From Azoarcus sp. PA01 (GTDB lineage: Bacteria; Pseudomonadota; Gammaproteobacteria; Burkholderiales; Rhodocyclaceae), in assembly GCA_001274695.2 (NCBI GenBank), contig LARU01000002.1, positions 434,001-498,000 on the forward strand: a stretch of 64,000 bases of DNA, written 5' to 3'. Below the pieces are notes generated by a model. It ran no database searches and was not told where the DNA came from. It saw nothing but the letters and a program-made list of their open reading frames with translations. Each line of letters opens with the position of its first letter. The first letter of the stretch is position 1. The translations under genes were made by a program, and so were the position numbers. Shown piece by piece: positions 18,680-27,695 of the stretch.

Positions 18680-20596
18680 TTACTTTCCGACCACGCTCAG
18701 CTGGGTGTCGCGGCTGCCCGCCATGGCCCGCCAGCGTCCATTGCCCTGCATGCGTTTCGCGCTACCGCCGGGAAACTTCTTCGTCAGCTCGCTCGCCGAC
18801 AGCGGTTTGCTGTAGAGATACCCCTGGTATTCGTCGCACCCCAGCCTGCGCAACGCGCCGAGCTGCGCTTCGTTTTCGACCCCTTCGGCGATGACGTTGA
18901 GTCCGATCGCGTGAGCCATCTGGACGATCGCGGTGACGATGGCATGGGTGTCGCGGTCGTGCGGCAGATCGCGCACGAACGATTGGTCGATCTTGAGGAT
19001 GTGGATCGGAAGCGCCTTGAGGATCGCGAGCGACGAGTAGCCGGTGCCGAAGTCATCGACCGCGATCGATACGCCGGTCGCGCCGATCTGCGCGAGCACG
19101 CTCGCCGCGTGGTCCACGTCGCGCATCAGCAAGGTTTCGGTGATCTCGAGCTCGATATGCGCCGGAGACAGCTCGTGCTCGTCGAGCAGGCGCGCGAGCG
19201 TGTCGGGCAGCGCCGAATAGATCTGCGGCTCGGCGACATTCACAGCGATTCGCACGGTGTCCCTGAGCCATCCCGCGTCCTGCCACTGCCGCGCCTGGCG
19301 GCATGCTGCGCGCAGCGCCCATTCGCCCAACGGCACGAGCATGCCGACCTCTTCGGCGAGCCCCAGGAACTGTTCGGCGGAAAGGAAGCCGTGTTGCGGA
19401 TGGTGCCAGCGCAGCAATGCTTCCAGCCCGGCGATCGTCCCGTCGGCGACGTTGACTTTCGGCTGGTAGTGCAACTCGAATTCGTCGTTCTCCAGCGCCT
19501 GCTGCAATTCGTGCTCGTGCCGGATCCGTTCCAGGAGCCGACGGTTGAGCTCCTCGCGATAGAACTCGTGGCCGTTACGCCCCCTTTGTTTCGCTTCGTA
19601 CATCGCCAGGTCGGCATTCTTCATCAGCCCACCCGCACTCGTCCCGTCATCCGGGTAAAGGCTGATCCCGACACTCGCCGACACTTTCACCGTGCTGGCA
19701 CCGAGTTCGAACGGATGCGCCAGCGCGGCGCAGATCTTGATCGCCACTTGCGCGGCGTCGTCCCTGTCGTGCAGGTTTTCGAGCAAAACGATGAACTCGT
19801 CCCCGCCGAACCGGGCCAGTGTGTCAGCCTCCCGCACCGCACCACGCAGGCGCGCAGCGACCTGTTTCAGCAGCTCGTCCCCCTTGTCGTGCCCGAGCGA
19901 ATCATTGACGTGCTTGAAGCGATCGAGGTCCAGAAACAGCAACGCGAGGCGGTCCTTCTGGCGACCGGCGACCGCGATCGCGTGGGCGAGACGGTCGTTG
20001 AGCGAGCGACGGTTGAAAAAACCCGTCAGCGTGTCCCGAAGCGCGAGTTCGCGGGCAAGTTTTTCCGCCCCGCGCCGCTCTGCAACTTCCGCCTGCAGGG
20101 CCGCGTTGGCCCGCTCCAGATCCTCCAGGCGCTGTACCTGCAGCTCGCGATTGAGATCCGCGAGCAAGGCCGCCTTGCGCTCCAGTTCCCGCCGTTGCCG
20201 GCACAGCTCGACGAACACCCCCACTTTTGCCTGCAGCACCTGCGGGACGAGCGGGGTGAAGAGGTAATCGGCGGCGCCGGCCTCGTAACCCCTGATCCGG
20301 TCGAGTTCATCGGAGCGGTGAGCAGTCAGGAAGATGATCGGTATTGCCGCCGAACGGGGCCGGCTGTGAATCAGCCGGGCAGTCTCGAATCCGTCGAGTC
20401 CGGGCATGTTCACGTCGAGCAGGATCGTCGCGAATTCATACTCGAGAAGCAGCCGCAGCGCGTCCTCGCCCGAGCGCGCAGTCATGATCGTGAAACGCAG
20501 GTGCTCGGCCGCCGCTTCAAGCAGCGCGGCGACGGCTTTCAGACTGGCGTCATCGTCATTGACAACAAGCACCAGCGGGTTGTCTTCGGGATCCAT
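18680..20596 (-). CDS. Response regulator with GGDEF and EAL domains
   Basis: A 638-residue bifunctional-type c-di-GMP protein. The receiver domain (1-120) has the phosphorylation site Asp61 (LLDVNMPG), but the normally invariant Lys of the KP motif is Thr114 (LFTPL). A coiled-coil linker follows (135-185). The GGDEF domain has an intact GGDEF at 264-268 with an RxxD inhibition site (READ, 255-258). The EAL domain (about 375-615) has intact EALLRW (392-397) and DDFGTGYSS. Both synthesis and hydrolysis of c-di-GMP are therefore possible. It is the first gene of the signalling operon and likely receives phosphate from the adjacent hybrid kinase. Confidence 0.92.
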   Translation of the reverse strand: MDPEDNPLVLVVNDDDASLKAVAALLEAAAEHLRFTIMTARSGEDALRLLLEYEFATILLDVNMPGLDGFETARLIHSRPRSAAIPIIFLTAHRSDELDRIRGYEAGAADYLFTPLVPQVLQAKVGVFVELCRQRRELERKAALLADLNRELQVQRLEDLERANAALQAEVAERRGAEKLARELALRDTLTGFFNRRSLNDRLAHAIAVAGRQKDRLALLFLDLDRFKHVNDSLGHDKGDELLKQVAARLRGAVREADTLARFGGDEFIVLLENLHDRDDAAQVAIKICAALAHPFELGASTVKVSASVGISLYPDDGTSAGGLMKNADLAMYEAKQRGRNGHEFYREELNRRLLERIRHEHELQQALENDEFELHYQPKVNVADGTIAGLEALLRWHHPQHGFLSAEQFLGLAEEVGMLVPLGEWALRAACRQARQWQDAGWLRDTVRIAVNVAEPQIYSALPDTLARLLDEHELSPAHIELEITETLLMRDVDHAASVLAQIGATGVSIAVDDFGTGYSSLAILKALPIHILKIDQSFVRDLPHDRDTHAIVTAIVQMAHAIGLNVIAEGVENEAQLGALRRLGCDEYQGYLYSKPLSASELTKKFPGGSAKRMQGNGRWRAMAGSRDTQLSVVGK

Positions 20597-20948
20597 AGGG
20601 GGTGCCCGGTACGAATTGCGGTTTTAGTGGGATGCCTCAAGGCACAAAATTGCGAACTATAGGGCCATCAAAGGGCATCAGCCAGAGCGCGCAGCTGCTC
20701 GTGCGAGCGCATTGCCCGAAGCGGCAGGCGGAATTCGACGTTGCGATCACCATGGTTTCAGCGCGCCCTCCAGCGATGAAAACGGCTTTTCACCTGAGGG
20801 TTGTTCGATTTCGGGAGCGGTGAAACGGACCCGATTGCGGTCCCGAGCATCCTTCCCGGCATGCGATTCTCCGCGACGTTTTGATACAAAATCGTCGCAT
20901 CCACCGGCGGCGCGAGCAGAGCCGCGCAACGGCCACCCGCCGACAAGC
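20597..20948. other. Intergenic region upstream of the REC-GGDEF-EAL gene
   Basis: About 350 bases between the signalling operon and the old tRNA-Thr terminator. No gene, tRNA or clear promoter pair recognised. It marks the chromosomal side of the left attachment site. Confidence 0.4.
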
Positions 20949-20949
20949 A

Positions 20950-20978
20950 AAAGGCCAACCCTTCAGGAGTTGGCCTTT

Positions 20979-20980
<2 letters not shown>
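20950..20980 (-). terminator. Original terminator of tRNA-Thr, now displaced to the left end of the element
   Basis: On the minus strand, downstream of the truncated tRNA-Thr copy, a stem GGCCAAC...GTTGGCC is followed by TTTTGCTTG. It would have ended tRNA-Thr before the element integrated and separated it from the 5' half of the gene by 9 kb. Confidence 0.7.
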
Positions 20981-21039
<59 letters not shown>

Positions 21040-21136
21040 ATTTCTTGCGCTATCCCTGAACACTCCCGAACCTCACCGAACAAGCATGCGACCAGAAAAC
21101 AGTCTATATAACATACATTTACTGTTATCATTTGTT

Positions 21137-21214
21137 CGTTGCCGTTCACGATTTTTCGGGAATATCCGCCGCGAAACGGCAACCGAACGGCAACCAAACA
21201 CGAAAACGGTAACC
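21137..21214. repeat. Left cluster of AACGGCAACC repeats (putative integrase arm sites)
   Basis: AACGGCAACC occurs at 21175-21184 and 21186-21195, AACGGTAACC at 21205-21214, and an inverted AACGGCAACG at 21137-21146. The same decamer occurs twice near the right end of the element. Position just inside the attachment site and just before the integrase gene fits arm-type integrase or excisionase binding sites; that role is inferred. Confidence 0.6.
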
Positions 21215-21411
21215 GACGGGGGCAGCGATGAGCACGGGGAAGACCGAAAAGAAGCGCACGGTGGGGAAAGTTCCAGTCAAGACGCTTGAGGCACTGAAGC
21301 CGGGTAAGTGGCTTTCCGACGGCCCCGCAGGGGATACGCGCGCGGGCGGCGTGCTTCTCTTTCGGCGCACGGCGAGCGGCGCGGTGATGGCCTACTTTCG
21401 CTGCACGCTTC

Positions 21412-22494
21412 CTAGTGTGCTGAGTTAGAAATTCGCATACAAAATCGTTCAAGGCTGGCGAGGATGTCGTCAGTTGATTTGGTCCATGCGAAGGGTTTGG
21501 GATCATCGTTGTAGCGAGCAAGGTAGTCGCGGATGGCCTGCTCGAGTTGGCGGGTGGAACGGTGGGTGCCGCGACGAATCTGTTTTTCGGTGAGCTCGGC
21601 AAACCAGCGTTCGACCTGGTTGATCCAGGAGGCCGAGGTCGGGGTGAAATGGACGTGGAAACGCGGATGACGGGCAAACCAACTCCTGACCTTTGGCGTC
21701 TTGTGCGTGCCGTAGTTGTCCATCACCAGATGGATGTCCAGACCGGCTGGGACGTTGGCTTCGATGGTGCGCAGAAAGGCCAGAAACTCGCGGCTGCGGT
21801 GGCGTCGGTGCAGTTCCCCGATGACTTCTCCGGTGGCGACATCGAGCGCCGCAAACAAAGTCGTTGTGCCGTGGCGCATATAGTCATGCGTTCGCCGTTC
21901 GGGAAGTCCCGGCGCCAGCGGCAGGATCGGCTGGGTGCGGTCGAGCGCCTGGATCTGGCTCTTCTCATCGACGCACAACACCATCGCCTTGACCGGGGGA
22001 TCCAGATACAACCCGACGATGTCGCGGACCTTGTCGACGAACAGCGGATCGGTCGAGAGCTTGAATGTTTCCTGCCGGTGCGGTTGCAGGCCGAAGGCGC
22101 GCCAGATGCGGCTGACCGCCGTCTGCGACATCCCCATCTCGCGCGCCATGCTGCGCGTACTCCAATGGGTGGCATTCTTCGGCACCGTTTCGAGCGTCTT
22201 GGCAATCACCGCATCGACACGGGTATCGTCGATCGTACGCGGCGCCCCCGAGCGCGGGGCATCGAGCAGGCCATCGAGCCGATTCGCGTCAAAGCGGTTG
22301 CGCCATTTCGATACCATCTGCTGCGACACCGACAAGCGTTGCGCGACAACCTTGCTGTCGACACCCGTCGCACACTCGAGAACGATCCGCGAGCGCAATG
22401 CGAGCGCCTGCGCGGTCTTACGCCGACGCGTCCAGGCTTCAAGCTGCTCGCGCTCGCTCTCGTTCAGCACGATCTCCACCTTCGGTCTGCCCAT
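21412..22494 (-). CDS. IS630-family DDE transposase
   Basis: The 360-residue transposase has an N-terminal HTH ([20 protein letters not shown]), a second HTH ([17 protein letters not shown]), and a DDE domain: [11 protein letters not shown], the second Asp in [10 protein letters not shown], and Glu in [12 protein letters not shown]. The ATG at 22494 has AGGAGG five bases upstream; an earlier ATG at 22524 lacks this. The TAG stop is completed outside the IS: T and A come from the target duplication and G from the flanking integrase gene. Confidence 0.93.
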   Translation of the reverse strand: MGRPKVEIVLNESEREQLEAWTRRRKTAQALALRSRIVLECATGVDSKVVAQRLSVSQQMVSKWRNRFDANRLDGLLDAPRSGAPRTIDDTRVDAVIAKTLETVPKNATHWSTRSMAREMGMSQTAVSRIWRAFGLQPHRQETFKLSTDPLFVDKVRDIVGLYLDPPVKAMVLCVDEKSQIQALDRTQPILPLAPGLPERRTHDYMRHGTTTLFAALDVATGEVIGELHRRHRSREFLAFLRTIEANVPAGLDIHLVMDNYGTHKTPKVRSWFARHPRFHVHFTPTSASWINQVERWFAELTEKQIRRGTHRSTRQLEQAIRDYLARYNDDPKPFAWTKSTDDILASLERFCMRISNSAH

Positions 22495-22577
22495 CGCTGC
22501 CTCCTGTCGCCAATCGTACGGCATGAGAGACCAGCGGATGAGCTAGTTGTTCAACAAATTTTTAACTCAGGACACTA
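21413..22577. mobile_element. IS630-family insertion sequence
   Basis: The element lies between TA dinucleotides (21413-21414 and 22576-22577), the usual IS630 target duplication. The imperfect terminal inverted repeats begin GTGTGCTGAGTTAGAAATT on the left and GTGTCCTGAGTTAAAAATT on the right (read inward). It carries one transposase gene on the minus strand and sits within the integrase gene. Body length without the TA pair is 1161 bp. Confidence 0.93.
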
Positions 22578-23827
22578 GTGGAAAGCGCGACACGATTAAG
22601 GTTGGCGAGTATGTCAACGGCGGAGGCGACAACGCCCTTACTGCGCTGAGAAGCAAGGCGCGCAAGGTGTCCGAGGAGTATATCGCCGGCAGTCGTGATG
22701 TCCGGCGACACCGCACGGAGGAGCAGGAAAAGCGGGAAGCCGCCGAGCGCGCGGAGAAAGAGGCCCGAGAAGCCGCCAAGCGGGAAGCCGAGCACCGACA
22801 GCGTTATACCCTTCGCGCGCTGTGCGATGCCTACACGGGCCATCTGGATCGCATCGGCAAGGGCAAGAGCGCCGCCGCGACCCGTTCCGCTTTCAAGTGC
22901 CATGTTTTCACGCATCAAGCGATTGCCGCCGCCCCTGCCCGCGAAGTGACCGCGCATCAAGTCGCCGCGCTGGTGCGCAAGGTCCGCGAGGCCGGGAAGG
23001 AGCGCGCCGCCGGCATCCTGCGCAGCTACCTATCTGCCGCCTTCAATGCCGCCAAGCGTGCGCCCTTCGATTCCGCGACGCCTGCCGATCTCATCGCCTT
23101 CAACGTCGAGCACAATCCCGTCGACAACATCCCGGCAATTGCCGTGCAGCGTGGCGACCGCACCCTATCCGCCGACGAACTGCGCGCCTACATCAAAGCC
23201 CTTGGCGATGAACTGCCCGACCAAGCCCTACGGCTGGCGCTTCTGGCAGGGGGGCAACGCATGGCGCAACTGCTGCGCGCCAAGGTGAGCGACTACGACG
23301 CCGACACCGCAACGCTTCGTCTGTGGGACGGCAAAGGCAAGCGACAGAGCGCACGCGAGCATCTGCTGCCGCTGGCACCGAAAGCCGCTGCACTCGCTGC
23401 TGGTCTGGTGGTCCGGGCCAAAGAGCGCGAACAGAAGCGAGCCAAGGCTGCCGGCGAGGAACCCGGCGACGTGGGCGGTATGTGGCTGTTCTCGACGCAC
23501 GGCAAGGTGGCGATGACCTTCACGACCCCCGGCAAGCGCGCCGCCGGAATCAGCACCGCCATGAAGGGCGAACCCTTCGACCTGCGCGACATCCGCCGCA
23601 CCTGCGAAACGATGCTCGCCGGCATGGGCATATCACGCGACACCCGCGCGCAACTGCTTTCGCATGGCATCAGCGGAGTGCAGGCCGCACACTATGACCG
23701 GCACGCCTACACCGACGAGAAGCGCGCCGCACTGGTGGCATGGGAGGACCGGCTTACCGCCATTGAAAAGGGGCTAGCGCCGAAAGGCAACGTGCGGCAG
23801 TTGCGCCGGCGGAAGGCGGTCGCCTAA

Positions 23828-24012
23828 ATTGTTACTAAATGTAAAAAACACAACTCCAGAGTGATCCCTTGGTGAAGAACAATACACGCTGGTAAATCAC
23901 AGTAACCGAAGGAATAGAATCTAAGTCATTGATTATTAGTCTGTTATCTGCTGAAAGAATTTCTGGGCTGTTGTAGCTTCCGGTTGTGACTGTTAACGAA
24001 CCGGAGGTAGCA
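23828..24012. promoter_or_regulatory. AT-rich leader upstream of the AlpA-like gene
   Basis: These 185 bases are markedly AT-richer than the surrounding DNA and separate the integrase from the replication module. They end in a GGAGG ribosome-binding site before 24013. This is the likely promoter and control region of the element's main operon, although no -35/-10 pair is certain. Confidence 0.45.
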
Positions 24013-24261
24013 ATGAACAATCAGCACGGGCAGGCGTGGGCGCTTCTCACGCAAATGGGGGTGGCACCGGACGTCATCATCCGGGAGCGAGAGCGGCGGG
24101 CTATTACAAAGGTCTGCCGCACGGCGTGGTGGGAATGGGAAAAGCAGGGGGTCGTACCTAAACGCGTGCAACTTGGTGCCCGCTCGGTCGGGTGGCGACT
24201 CTCGGAGTTGCAGGCGTGGATTCGCGGTGAGTGGCGCGCCACATCGGGCGCGGAGGGCTGA
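24013..24261 (+). CDS. AlpA-like DNA-binding regulator / excisionase
   Basis: An 82-residue basic protein with a winged-HTH pattern of the AlpA/MerR-like type (AITKVCRTAWWEWEKQGVVPKRVQLGARSVGWRLSELQAWI is the core; the WRLSELQAWI ending is characteristic). In P4-like satellites and Gram-negative PICIs, AlpA controls integrase or the replication operon. The ATG at 24013 follows GGAGG by six bases and is preferred to an upstream ATG. It is followed two bases later by the next gene. Confidence 0.75.
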   Translation: MNNQHGQAWALLTQMGVAPDVIIRERERRAITKVCRTAWWEWEKQGVVPKRVQLGARSVGWRLSELQAWIRGEWRATSGAEG

Positions 24262-24263
24262 CC

Positions 24264-24737
24264 ATGTCCAACCTCTTCCACCGCTCCGAAAGCGACGACC
24301 CCGAGCGTCGGGCGCGCGTCCTCCGGGAAGCCGCGCTGGTCATGGCGGACCTGAAAGACCTCGACACAGCGGCGGCACGTTCCGGTGTATCTGCCGATCA
24401 ACTCATCGCATTGGCGTCGTCTGAGGAAGGCGCACGCGCTATCGCTGCCGAGACCGACCGCCTTCGTGATAACGGCGAACTCATCAAGGCACGCGCGCTT
24501 CCGCTGCTCGAAAAGCTCTTGGACCGCGCCGACGAGAAGCTCGAAGCCGGCGAAGTGTCCGCATCCGCCATTCCGAAGCTGATTGATACGACTTTCAAGG
24601 TCACGGGTTTGGTCGAAGAGCGCGCCGCCCGCCTGCGCCTTCAAGCCGAGGAGGACGCACCGAAAGTGATGGTCCATATCCTCCATCCCGGCGATGCGGA
24701 CCCCCGCCCGCGAAGGCAGGCCAGCATCAGCTCGTGA
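24264..24737 (+). CDS. Hypothetical element protein, helical
   Basis: A 157-residue protein that I do not recognise. Residues 20-50 could form a helix-turn-helix (DLDTAAARSGVSADQLIALA). The rest is predicted helical and charged (RADEKLEAGEVSASAIPKLIDTTFKVTGLVEERAARLRL). It starts two bases after the AlpA-like gene and its stop overlaps a tiny downstream frame (GTGA). The HTH followed by a helical region resembles small terminase-like or adaptor proteins, but this is speculation. Confidence 0.7.
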   Translation: MSNLFHRSESDDPERRARVLREAALVMADLKDLDTAAARSGVSADQLIALASSEEGARAIAAETDRLRDNGELIKARALPLLEKLLDRADEKLEAGEVSASAIPKLIDTTFKVTGLVEERAARLRLQAEEDAPKVMVHILHPGDADPRPRRQASISS

Positions 24738-24814
24738 TCGACTTGCGCGGCAAAGATCGGCCGAAGGTGATCGACGTCACGCCGACCGAGGAAGGGGGCA
24801 ACGATGGCGCTTGA
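24734..24814 (+). CDS. Tiny translationally coupled ORF, 26 residues
   Basis: A GTG start overlaps the preceding stop (GTGA). The frame encodes VIDLRGKDRPKVIDVTPTEE plus six residues, and its end overlaps the ATG of the primase gene. An AGGAAGGGGG ribosome-binding site for the primase lies inside it. It may be a real leader peptide or simply a bridge that couples translation. No homology recognised. Confidence 0.35.
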   Translation: MIDLRGKDRPKVIDVTPTEEGGNDGA

Positions 24815-25922
24815 TCTTCGCAGCACCGTTGCGCCGAGCGCGTCGCTTTACGCGGTTACATTCCTCCCGGGAGCCTTTGCCACTATCCCGAGCACCGAGC
24901 ACGGGGGGCTTACAGCGTGGAGGGCTATCGAGATGGTCGCTCCCGAGGACGGCCCGCGCATCATCGAGGACAAGGCGAACGGCCCGTATTTCGTGCTGTG
25001 CCCGCTCAAGGCTGCCCCTTTCGTCGGTAAGACGGCCGAACGGTTCCCGGGGCAGTCCGGCAAGCAGCGCAGCGCCTCGCACGTGACCGAATCGGGCGCA
25101 TTTGCTATCGACTGTGACGGGCTCACGCTGGCGCAATGGGAACGCGTCCGGGCACGGTTGAAAGCGGCCGGCATTCTGTTCGCCGCGTACTCGACGCACT
25201 CGCATGGAAAAGCCCCCGACGAGGTACGCGTGCGCGTCCTGCTGTTCCTGGATCGCCCGCTTAACCCGGCGCAATGGGCGGACGTGTGGCACGTGCTGAA
25301 CGCCATGTACTTCGACGGACTCGCAGACCCGGCAACGGCGAAGCTGTCGCAACAGGCGGGCGTATGGATGGCGCACCCTGACCGGGAGGGACAGGCGTTC
25401 CGCATCGCCAAGCGCGGCGCGCTGCTCTGCGCCGATGCGCTGCTCGCCCTCGTGCCCCCGAAGCCCGTACGGCGGAAGTTCAATGCGCCTGCCGTGCCGG
25501 TAGGCGACCAGATTGCACGCTATGCCGATGCGCTAGCACAGACGGGCGCCGAAACCTATTCGGACTGGATTACGGGGCAAGGCGCGCTCAAGGGCGCGGT
25601 GATGCTCGGGCACCTCTCGGACGAGGATGGCGCCGCGCTGTGGTGGAACTTCACCGATTCGGCGAGTCCGGAGGCGCAGGAGGGCAACAACGACAGCCGC
25701 TACGACCCCGAAACCATGTGGGCACGTTGGACGCCTTCGGCGGCCCCCCCTGACGCCCTCGTGGGCAAGCTGTTCGGGCAGGCTAAGAACCGCGCGCTCG
25801 ACCTCGTTCGCAGCGAGACGGCGCAGGGGGGCGAACTGTCGGCCTCCGGGCTGTCGGCGGCGCGCTACCTTGCGACCTACCACCCGCGCGCGTTCGACGA
25901 ACTGCGGAGGGTGACGGCATGA
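24804..25922 (+). CDS. AEP-superfamily primase / RepB-like replication protein
   Basis: A 372-residue protein with features of archaeo-eukaryotic-type primases of phages and plasmids. The metal-binding DxD is at residues 103-105 (AFAIDCDG), an SxH motif at 130-132 (YSTHSH), and a strand VRVLLFLDRPL follows. A C-terminal PriCT_2-like region (about 250-320, ending DPETMWARW) is typical for primases fused or coupled to D5-type helicases. Its TGA overlaps the next ATG (ATGA), so primase and ATPase are made together. It probably initiates replication of the excised element. Confidence 0.75.
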   Translation: MALDLRSTVAPSASLYAVTFLPGAFATIPSTEHGGLTAWRAIEMVAPEDGPRIIEDKANGPYFVLCPLKAAPFVGKTAERFPGQSGKQRSASHVTESGAFAIDCDGLTLAQWERVRARLKAAGILFAAYSTHSHGKAPDEVRVRVLLFLDRPLNPAQWADVWHVLNAMYFDGLADPATAKLSQQAGVWMAHPDREGQAFRIAKRGALLCADALLALVPPKPVRRKFNAPAVPVGDQIARYADALAQTGAETYSDWITGQGALKGAVMLGHLSDEDGAALWWNFTDSASPEAQEGNNDSRYDPETMWARWTPSAAPPDALVGKLFGQAKNRALDLVRSETAQGGELSASGLSAARYLATYHPRAFDELRRVTA

Positions 25923-27664
25923 ACTCGAATGCGATCAGAGAACGCGCCGCCGAACTGCGGGCGCAGCGCGAGGCGGCGAAGGCGGGCGGCGCATCCCGCC
26001 CGAACGCGGGGGCACTCGCACCTATCATTAAATTGCCGACCGTCGCCGAACCGCAGGAAGGCACGAAGGCAGCGAGCACCGCGCGGGGGCAGCTCGACCA
26101 GATCGCGCAACAGGTGCAACCGGCAGATGCAGCCGCGCGGGCCGCACAGGCGACGCAGGCGCTCGCGGGGGAATTTGACCCGTTCGAGGACCAGAACGGC
26201 CGGTTCTACGTAATGTTGCGCGGCGGCAGGCGGCCGGAAGCGGTGCCGTTGGAGTCCGAGCAAGTTGCAGACGCAATCCGGGAAACCGCACGGCGTAATT
26301 CCAAACCCATGATGGGAAAGGACGCGATTGAGACGGTGCGAAGCATCCTTCGCACATCGGCGCGCGCGCTGTCGCGACGGACGGTGTATCAACGCATCGG
26401 CATGGACGGCGGCGATTACCTGCTCGACCTTGGCGACGCTGACGGGCACGTGGTTCGCGTGAATGCGGCCGGCGTGACCGTGGAGACCAGCAACACGATC
26501 CCGTTCCGACGCGGACGGGGATATGGCGCGCTGCCCATGCCGACGATCCCTACCAGCGCGGCGCAGGCGTGGGAGTTCGTAGCACCGATGGTGGAGAACG
26601 TGCCCGAGGCGGACAAGTTGCCCGTGGTCGCGGCCGCGGTGGAATACCTCCGCGCCGATAGCCCGCACCCCATTCTTGAGTTTGTCGGCCCGGAAGGTTC
26701 AGGCAAGACGGCCGTAGCACTCGCGGTCAAGACGGCGATTGATCCCTTCGACGGACAGGCGCCGAGCGCCGGGCAAGACGAGCGCGACATTGTGGCCGCG
26801 GTGCAAGGAAGTCACGTCGTCCTCTTCGACAACGTATCCCGCACGGGGGCGGGTGTGGAAGACCTCCTGTGCCGCGTTGCGATGGGGGGCGCGGTCACGC
26901 AGCGCGCGTATTACACGAACGCCGACAGCCTGACGCTGCAAATTCACGCTGCGCAAATCCGCACCGCTCTTGTGCCCTCGCTTCGCCAGTCCGATACGCT
27001 CGACCGCGCATTGATTGTGCCGATCAAGAAACCCCGGGCATATCGCCCCGAGGCCGAAGTGCGCGCCGAGTACGCGGCCAAGTTGCCCGAAGTGCTCGGC
27101 GGGCTGCTGTTCTTCCTGCACGTCGCAATGCGTGACCGCGCCACGGTCGCCGCGCAGCGCGCATGGAAGCATCGCATGGTCGCGTGGAACCAGACCGGCG
27201 AGGCCATCGCGCAGGCGCTCGGACACCCGCCCGGTTACTTCGTCGAGATGATGGCCGGCAAGCGGCAACGCGCGGCCGCCGACTACATCGAAGGCGACAC
27301 CTTCGCGCGTGCGTTGGTCAAGACGTTGAACACGTGGGCGGCCGAAGCGAAACCCGCCGAGAAGCTGCCGAGCTATCGGCAGTGGCAGAAGGTGCCCGGA
27401 TGGTGCGCCGTGCGGATGAAAGACCGCGTGCTCGTCACGGCGACCGCCCAAACCATCTGCGCAGGGATCACTAGGCACTGCGACGACTGGACGAGCCGGG
27501 GGGCAGGATCGACGCTGCCGAGCACGGCACGCGCGACGACGGGGGCGCTGCAACGTGTACAAGGGGTGCTCGGACGGGCCGGGATCGAGGCAGCCTTGCA
27601 GTCGATCAGCGGCGCGAAAAATTCCGCGTGGGTGTTCCTCCTGCCGCCCACGGACGGCGAGTAA
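25919..27664 (+). CDS. D5-like replicative ATPase/helicase of the element
   Basis: A 581-residue protein with Walker A GPEGSGKT at residues 257-264 and Walker B VVLFDN at about 300-305 in an SF3/AAA+-like arrangement, followed by a probable arginine-finger region (RTALVPSLRQSDTLDRALIV). The N-terminal 200 residues are unlike anything I recognise. The C-terminus is probably DNA-binding. Translational coupling to the primase and the adjacent iteron array support a role as the element's replicative helicase. Similar ATPases occur in phage and satellite primase-helicase modules. Confidence 0.75.
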   Translation: MNSNAIRERAAELRAQREAAKAGGASRPNAGALAPIIKLPTVAEPQEGTKAASTARGQLDQIAQQVQPADAAARAAQATQALAGEFDPFEDQNGRFYVMLRGGRRPEAVPLESEQVADAIRETARRNSKPMMGKDAIETVRSILRTSARALSRRTVYQRIGMDGGDYLLDLGDADGHVVRVNAAGVTVETSNTIPFRRGRGYGALPMPTIPTSAAQAWEFVAPMVENVPEADKLPVVAAAVEYLRADSPHPILEFVGPEGSGKTAVALAVKTAIDPFDGQAPSAGQDERDIVAAVQGSHVVLFDNVSRTGAGVEDLLCRVAMGGAVTQRAYYTNADSLTLQIHAAQIRTALVPSLRQSDTLDRALIVPIKKPRAYRPEAEVRAEYAAKLPEVLGGLLFFLHVAMRDRATVAAQRAWKHRMVAWNQTGEAIAQALGHPPGYFVEMMAGKRQRAAADYIEGDTFARALVKTLNTWAAEAKPAEKLPSYRQWQKVPGWCAVRMKDRVLVTATAQTICAGITRHCDDWTSRGAGSTLPSTARATTGALQRVQGVLGRAGIEAALQSISGAKNSAWVFLLPPTDGE

Positions 27665-27695
27665 GCACGTGCGCCGTCTGGATTGCTCGATTTTG

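Larger units (their letters stand above)
21228..23827 (+). pseudogene. Phage-type tyrosine integrase, interrupted by an IS630-family element
   Basis: The 5' part (21228-21412) encodes an N-terminal arm-binding region ending FRCTLPS. The reading frame resumes after the IS, at GKRDTIKVGEYVNG, and runs to 23827. Removing the IS and one TA copy restores a single in-frame protein of about 478 residues. The C-terminal catalytic domain has the first Arg in LLAGGQRMAQLL, the box DLRDIRRTCETML, the LLSHG segment and the Tyr in AAHYDRHAY, matching the R-x-H/RxxR-H-Y pattern of P4-type integrases. A central Ala/Glu/Lys-rich coiled coil is unusual in length. As it stands, the gene cannot give a full integrase, so the element is probably immobile unless the IS excises precisely. 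Confidence 0.9.

Noticed and set aside
21547..22578. Long plus-strand frame inside the IS element
   Set aside because: It lies antisense to the transposase, which has intact DDE and HTH motifs; no second IS gene is expected for this IS630 type.
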